Positions 60,243 to 64,000 of a DNA stretch of 64,000 bases are shown here, piece by piece. A model generated the notes under the pieces. The model was not told the DNA's origin, searched no databases, and worked only from the letters and a program-made list of their open reading frames with translations. Where the stretch lies: assembly GCF_039522165.1 (NCBI RefSeq), contig NZ_BAAADE010000001.1, forward strand, positions 1,240,001 to 1,304,000. The letters are read 5' to 3'. Position numbers and translations under genes: made by a program. The number at the start of each line of letters is the position of its first letter. Position 1 is the first letter of the stretch. The DNA comes from Paenochrobactrum glaciei. GTDB lineage: Bacteria; Pseudomonadota; Alphaproteobacteria; Rhizobiales; Rhizobiaceae.

Positions 60243-60258
60243 TTAAGATTTCATTAAC
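60243..60258 (+). promoter_or_regulatory. CtrA-type box upstream of the 42-codon gene
   Basis: TTAA-GATTTCA-TTAAC matches TTAA-N7-TTAAC exactly, 123 bases before the small gene. A second, imperfect pair, TTAA-N8-TTAA, is at 60304-60319, and TTAACCCAT follows at 60323-60331. Confidence 0.5.
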
Positions 60259-60381
60259 CGTCACTGTTCAGTGTGTATTCATCTTTAAATGCTAAATATT
60301 TGATTAATGAGGGCGTTAAAAATTAACCCATCATTGCCTATTATCGGTTGTAAATGATTGATTATATTAAGGATGAAGACG

Positions 60382-60510
60382 ATGAGCATTATTGTTCACT
60401 TGCGCGAAAGCGTAAACGTCATTCGTGAATTCGTGGTGCCGAGCTATCGTCCGGAACGTCATTATATGCGTGGTCCGGGACCTGCTTGCGCAGCGCGTTT
60501 TGCACGATGA
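60382..60510 (+). CDS. Small 42-aa protein gene, own transcription unit
   Basis: I do not recognise the family. ATG 60382 has AAGGA eight bases upstream and the frame ends at TGA 60508. The product starts hydrophobic and amphipathic (MSIIVHLRESVNVIREFVV), then becomes Pro/Arg-rich (PSYRPERHYMRGPGP), with one cysteine (C36) and seven arginines. Codons are the favoured ones (CGT, GAA, CCG), unlike random DNA. The gene is bounded by the hbd terminator upstream and its own terminator at 60535-60568, with CtrA-type boxes in between. A membrane-associated or RNA-binding peptide is possible; function is unknown. Confidence 0.6.
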   Translation: MSIIVHLRESVNVIREFVVPSYRPERHYMRGPGPACAARFAR

Positions 60511-60534
60511 GGAAAACAACAGACTGTTTAAAAT

Positions 60535-60568
60535 AAAAGCCCGGTTTCGATGACGAACCGGGCTTTTT
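60535..60568. terminator. Bidirectional terminator between the small gene and cysK
   Basis: AAAAGCCCGGTT pairs with AACCGGGCTTTT, with the inner CG/CG extending the stem, followed by T residues; A residues on the other side serve cysK. Confidence 0.92.
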
Positions 60569-60594
60569 CTTTATGCGTGCTTGGGAGGCATTGA

Positions 60595-61593
60595 TTAGTC
60601 GTCCAGACCTTCAAACAGAGCGGTGGAGAGATAACGCTCGGCAAAGGAAGGAATGATGATGACGATGTTCTTGCCTTTGTTTTCAGGGCGTTTGCCAACT
60701 TCGATGGCAGCGGTCAGTGCTGCACCTGATGAAATGCCAACCGGAATACCTTCAACGCGTGCCAGTTCGCGGGATTTGGCGAAAGCGTCTTCATTGGAAA
60801 CCTGAATAATTTCATCGTAAACATCGGTGTCCAAAGTTTTTGGCGCAAAACCTGCACCAATGCCTTGGATTTTATGCGGGCCTGGTGCGCCACCGGAAAG
60901 AACGGGTGAATCTTTAGGTTCAACCGCAACCACTTTAAACTCTGGCTTACGGGCTTTCAAAACCTGTCCCACACCGGTGATGGTGCCGCCGGTGCCAATA
61001 CCGGAAATCAGAATATCGGCTTCGCCATTGGTGTCGTTCCAAATTTCTTCAGCTGTCGTTTTACGGTGAATTTCAGGATTAGCCTGATTTTCAAACTGCT
61101 GCGGAATAATGGCATGTGGTGTGTTTTCAGCCAGTTCTTCGGCCTTGGCAATCGCACCCTTCATGCCTTTTGCGCCTTCCGTCAGCACCAGTTCGGCACC
61201 AAGGAATTTAAGCAGTTTACGGCGTTCAACCGACATGGTTTCCGGCATGGTCAAAATCAGACGATAACCTTTGGCTGCGGCTGCAAAAGCCAGCGCAATA
61301 CCGGTATTGCCGGAGGTTGGCTCAATCAGTGTGGTTTGGCCTGGCACGGCTTTGCCTGAGGCTTCCAGCGCTTCAATGAGCGCCAGACCGATACGGTCTT
61401 TGACGCTTGCCAGCGGGTTGAAGAATTCAAGCTTAACGAGAAGATTGGCGACGACGCCATGTTCACGCGCGAATTTATCAATGCGCACCAAAGGTGTGTT
61501 GCCGATCGTATCAAGGATCGAGTCGTAAACGTGACCACGGCCGATCTGCTGACCGTTTTTTTGGTTTGAGGTTTGGTTCTCTGATTTCGACAT
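60595..61593 (-). CDS. cysK: Cysteine synthase A (O-acetylserine sulfhydrylase)
   Basis: Makes cysteine from O-acetylserine and sulfide with PLP. The 332-aa product has the PLP lysine K65 in NPLASVKDRIG, the substrate loop EPTSGNTGIALA, the phosphate-binding GIGTGGTITGVG and the C-terminal EGIPVGISSGAA. The N-terminus is about 20 residues longer than usual, polar and rich in Asn, Gln and Lys. The 236 bases between it and the DUF1178 gene are AT-rich with no clear gene. Confidence 0.96.
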   Translation of the reverse strand: MSKSENQTSNQKNGQQIGRGHVYDSILDTIGNTPLVRIDKFAREHGVVANLLVKLEFFNPLASVKDRIGLALIEALEASGKAVPGQTTLIEPTSGNTGIALAFAAAAKGYRLILTMPETMSVERRKLLKFLGAELVLTEGAKGMKGAIAKAEELAENTPHAIIPQQFENQANPEIHRKTTAEEIWNDTNGEADILISGIGTGGTITGVGQVLKARKPEFKVVAVEPKDSPVLSGGAPGPHKIQGIGAGFAPKTLDTDVYDEIIQVSNEDAFAKSRELARVEGIPVGISSGAALTAAIEVGKRPENKGKNIVIIIPSFAERYLSTALFEGLDD

Positions 61594-61829
61594 TGTTAGA
61601 TCCTTTACGTTAGACCCGTGATAAAATCTTGTTTTCTATTGCCGCTGATTTTAATCGAGCGGCTTGCAAACTCAAGTTTTCGCCTTGCGTATAAATCTAT
61701 ATATGGGGCATATAATTCCAATATTAAAGTTTATTAGAAAAATATTTCCCGAAAATGCAGGTCAGACGAAGCCGTCAGGAAAATATCTTATTCCTGATTG
61801 CTGTTGTTGAATAGCTTAGATTTGATTGA

Positions 61830-62255
61830 TCAGTTCTTGTCTTCAGGCAAAGCCGGAAGCGGCATAATTTCAATACCTTCGTCAACAAGCGATGTCACAT
61901 CATCGGCTGTGGCTTCGCCATAAATGCCGCGCTGTTCCGTTTCGCCATAATGGATTTTGCGTGCTTCCTCGGCAAATTTATCGCCGACATAATCAGCATT
62001 TTCCCGCACTTTGCGCGCGAGATCCTGAATGTCGTTCAGAATTTTTTTCTGCGCTTCATCCATGCTGACCGCGATTTGCTCTTTCTTGCGACCCGTTGAG
62101 ACAGACGGTGCCATCAGTGCTTTTTGTACACTCTGCGAGCCGCATTGCGGACAAGTTACAAAACCGCTTTTCAGCTGCTGGTCAAAATCATCATTGTTTC
62201 GAAACCAGGCTTCAAAATGATGGTTACTGGCACAATTAAGCGAAAAGCGGATCAT
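61830..62255 (-). CDS. DUF1178 family protein
   Basis: A 141-aa protein of the DUF1178 family of alphaproteobacteria and relatives. The N-terminus carries a zinc-ribbon-like pattern (NCASNHHFEAWFRN, then CPQCGS near residues 35-40), followed by a helical part with ARKVRENADYVGDKFAEEARKIHYGE and a conserved end with MPLPALPEDKN. Function is unknown. It is 18 bases after the nitrilase-type gene, the last of comF-grxC-nit-DUF1178. Confidence 0.9.
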   Translation of the reverse strand: MIRFSLNCASNHHFEAWFRNNDDFDQQLKSGFVTCPQCGSQSVQKALMAPSVSTGRKKEQIAVSMDEAQKKILNDIQDLARKVRENADYVGDKFAEEARKIHYGETEQRGIYGEATADDVTSLVDEGIEIMPLPALPEDKN

Positions 62256-62273
62256 TTCTTTTGTTTTAGTCCC

Positions 62274-63110
62274 TTATGCTTTGACAATTTGGGTGGTGAA
62301 CTGACGTGCATTGGCAAGGTTAGGAATTTTTTTGCGCGCAAGCACAGATTCATTCACATCAATATCGGCCACAATCACGCATGGCTCGTCATGGTCGGCT
62401 TCGGCCAAAATCGTGCCCCATGGGGAAACAATGATGGAGTGGCCATAGGTGCCGCGCCCGTCTTCATGAAAACCGCCTTGAGCGGCAGAGATCAAAAAAG
62501 CACCATTTTCAATGGCACGGGCGCGTTGCAAAATATGCCAGTGTGCTTCGCCGGTCTGACGGGTAAAGGCGGCCGGTGCTGTCAGCAGATTGGCACCGCG
62601 TAAAGCCTGTGCCTGAAAAAGCTGCGGAAAACGGATGTCGTAGCAAATGCCCATGCCGATATTGGCAAGTGGGGTTTCAACAACAATAGCTTTGTCGCCC
62701 GGCTCGTAAGTGGCAGATTCACGCCAGCTTTCACCATTGTCCAAATCCACATCAAACATATGGATCTTATCATAGGTGATGATTTTCTCACCTGCGGGTG
62801 CAAAGATCACGCCGCGATTGGCAGCCTTCTGGTCTGCCGCACGAATGGCGGTGGAACCAATATGCAGGTAAATGCCATGTTGTTTGGCAAGCGTTGCTGC
62901 GGCTAAGAATACCGGATCATCGGCTTCGTTGCGGATGGTGGCGAGCAGCACGTTTTTATCGCGCTGAAAGCCGCCGGTTGCTTCAGGGGTTTGCACATAG
63001 CGGGCACCTTGGCGCGCAGCCTCAGCAACAAGTTGCTTCAGCGTTTCAACATTGGCGTTGATATCACTACCAACACGCATCTGAATAGCGGCTGCGCGAA
63101 AAGTGCTCAT
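62274..63110 (-). CDS. Nit1-type carbon-nitrogen hydrolase (deaminated-glutathione amidase-like)
   Basis: A 278-aa nitrilase-superfamily amidase. The catalytic triad is visible: Glu in VQTPEATGGF, Lys in YDKIHMFDVDL and Cys in GICYDIRFPQLF. The sequence is closest in feel to Nit1/NitFhit-type enzymes that hydrolyse deaminated glutathione; lying next to grxC fits glutathione upkeep, which is inference. The start at 63110 (MSTFRAAAIQMRVG) is typical. Confidence 0.9.
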   Translation of the reverse strand: MSTFRAAAIQMRVGSDINANVETLKQLVAEAARQGARYVQTPEATGGFQRDKNVLLATIRNEADDPVFLAAATLAKQHGIYLHIGSTAIRAADQKAANRGVIFAPAGEKIITYDKIHMFDVDLDNGESWRESATYEPGDKAIVVETPLANIGMGICYDIRFPQLFQAQALRGANLLTAPAAFTRQTGEAHWHILQRARAIENGAFLISAAQGGFHEDGRGTYGHSIIVSPWGTILAEADHDEPCVIVADIDVNESVLARKKIPNLANARQFTTQIVKA

Positions 63111-63121
63111 GGCTTTATCCC

Positions 63122-63385
63122 TTATAGTGTTCCACTCTCCAAAAGTCCGTCCAGTTTGCCTTGCGCTTCCAGCGCATGCAACTCATCACAGCCGCCAACA
63201 TGATATTCACCGACAAAAATTTGCGGAAATGTGTTGCGGCCGGATTTTTGTTGCATTTCTGCACGTAGTTCCGGTGTGGCACCGGCATTGATTTCGTGAA
63301 ATGCAACGCCCTTTTGGGTCAGCAAAGCTTTTGCTCTGGTGCAATAAGGGCAGCCCGGACGGGTGTAAATTGTAACATCAACCAT
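63122..63385 (-). CDS. grxC: Glutaredoxin 3
   Basis: A small glutathione-dependent disulfide reductase. The 87-aa product has the dithiol active site CPYC (about residues 11-14) in YTRPGCPYCTRAKALL, the cis-proline region TFPQIFVGEYHVGGCDEL and normal length. GGAG precedes ATG 63385. It lies 11 bases upstream of the nitrilase-type gene on the minus strand. Confidence 0.95.
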   Translation of the reverse strand: MVDVTIYTRPGCPYCTRAKALLTQKGVAFHEINAGATPELRAEMQQKSGRNTFPQIFVGEYHVGGCDELHALEAQGKLDGLLESGTL

Positions 63386-63460
63386 GATTAACTCCATTGT
63401 TGATGCTCATATATGCTTAAATTGCTTCAACCGAAAGCCCTTGTTGCTATTGCTTAAACC

Positions 63461-64000
63461 TTAGATTTGTTCTGGCAAGACACGGCTGAAGGTTAAAACG
63501 TCTACAGATTGCGCGCCGTGGCGCAGTAAAGTGCGGGTGGCAGAGCGTACGGTGGCGCCGGTTGTATAAACATCATCAATGAGCAAAACCCGTCGCCCAC
63601 GAATGTGAATATCGCCTTTGTCCGGTACTTTAAACGCACCATCGACATTGCGCTGGCGCTCTTTACTGCCCAAGCCGGTTTGCTGCACCGTGTTGCGGGT
63701 GCGGATTAAAGCCTCCGCGCAAAAAGGTTTGCGTGCAGATCTGGCAAGGCTGCGCGCCAGTTCCGCCGATTGGTTGTAGCGGCGTTGCCAAAAGCGCCAG
63801 CGATGCAGCGGCACCGGAATAATCACATCGCAATCATCAAGCAGTTCATGCCCTGCACGCGATAACCATTGCGCCATCCATGGCGCTAAATCGGTGCGGT
63901 CATAAAATTTGAGTGACACAGCCATGCGTTGCGCCGCTCCCTTATGCAAAACGGCAGAGCGCAGACGTTTGAAAGGAGGTGGATTGGCGATGGCTTCGGC
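63461..64000 (-). CDS. comF: ComF-family phosphoribosyltransferase-like protein (cut by window end)
   Basis: ComF proteins are linked to DNA uptake and carry a phosphoribosyltransferase fold. The frame is open to the window end, so the N-terminus, with its usual zinc cysteines, is missing. The visible 179 residues include PPPFKRLRSAVLHKGAAQRMAVSLKFYDR, IIPVPLHRWRFWQRRYNQSAELAR and the PRPP-binding VLLIDDVYTTGATVRSA. The truncation is an edge effect. It heads the comF-grxC-nit-DUF1178 group. Confidence 0.93.
   Translation of the reverse strand, partial: AEAIANPPPFKRLRSAVLHKGAAQRMAVSLKFYDRTDLAPWMAQWLSRAGHELLDDCDVIIPVPLHRWRFWQRRYNQSAELARSLARSARKPFCAEALIRTRNTVQQTGLGSKERQRNVDGAFKVPDKGDIHIRGRRVLLIDDVYTTGATVRSATRTLLRHGAQSVDVLTFSRVLPEQI

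Noticed and set aside
1..64000. CRISPR arrays, tRNA and rRNA genes
   Set aside because: No regularly spaced repeats, no T-loop-like tRNA pieces in the gaps and no rRNA sequence were found by reading.

Overview
The window is ordinary, gene-dense chromosome of an alphaproteobacterium of the order Hyphomicrobiales (Rhizobiales). The gene sets and their order (sucAB-lpdA, xerC/rimM-trmD-rplS-leuC, sdhCDAB, tesB...ftsK-lolA-xth, hemC-hemD-mic60-hemY, tsaD-gpsA, hisC-tyrC, ftsEX-hpt, argH-lptM-lysA, etfBA-hbd) and the protein sequences look most like the Brucellaceae. Hand counts of sample lines give about 48-50% G+C in ordinary genes. That is lower than I expect for Brucella or Ochrobactrum and would suit a relative such as Pseudochrobactrum (inference only). 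I saw no rRNA, tRNA, CRISPR array, insertion sequence or prophage block.

Layout. 1-5.2 kb: end of sucA, then sucB, a LysE exporter, an unknown secreted protein and lpdA, i.e. the 2-oxoglutarate dehydrogenase complex with two passenger genes. 5.2-9.7 kb: a TraB/GumN protein and xerC on the minus strand, then rimM-trmD-DUF4260-rplS on the plus strand. 9.7-16.1 kb: leuC, a GNAT acetyltransferase and the complete succinate dehydrogenase operon. 16.1-24.1 kb: a UbiH-type hydroxylase, tesB, an AT-rich glycosyltransferase gene, ftsK, a LolA-type carrier and xth. 24.1-31.5 kb: a methyltransferase, an orphan phage-like lipoprotein gene, aquaporin Z, a TerB-like protein and the minus-strand heme cluster hemC-hemD-mic60-hemY. 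31.6-41.4 kb: tsaD-gpsA-yciI-EVE-methyltransferase, an OmpR-type response regulator with a cyclic-nucleotide-binding protein, hisC-tyrC, DUF2125, chaC and yggT-DUF167. 41.4-50.8 kb: ppa, plsC, a YdcF-type protein, ftsEX, hpt, a large TIGR02302-type membrane protein, lysA and the small lipoprotein gene lptM. 50.9-60.1 kb: argH, a TlpA thioredoxin, yaiI, an EamA transporter, yihY, an SDR, a HIG1-like protein, cobalamin adenosyltransferase, etfBA and a 3-hydroxyacyl-CoA dehydrogenase gene. 60.2-64 kb: a 42-codon small gene with its own terminator, cysK, then comF (cut by the window end)-grxC-nitrilase-DUF1178.

How the genes work together. Much of the window is central energy metabolism: the 2-oxoglutarate dehydrogenase complex and succinate dehydrogenase are consecutive TCA steps, ETF carries electrons from acyl-CoA oxidation, and heme and ubiquinone genes supply cofactors. 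A second theme is division and envelope: XerC, FtsK, FtsEX, LolA, LptM, PlsC and the bacterial mitofilin Mic60.

The least ordinary points are these. (1) A low-G+C glycosyltransferase gene lies between tesB and ftsK, where related genomes usually carry glnK-amtB. (2) Three intergenic TTAA-N7-TTAAC sequences match the CtrA consensus, upstream of ftsK, ftsE and the 42-codon gene, each oriented toward its gene. (3) The 42-codon gene looks like a self-contained transcription unit. (4) A single gene resembles small cysteine/tryptophan phage lysis-region lipoproteins but has no phage neighbours. (5) A group of hairpins downstream of hpt resembles a dispersed palindromic repeat. No large new multigene system is evident.
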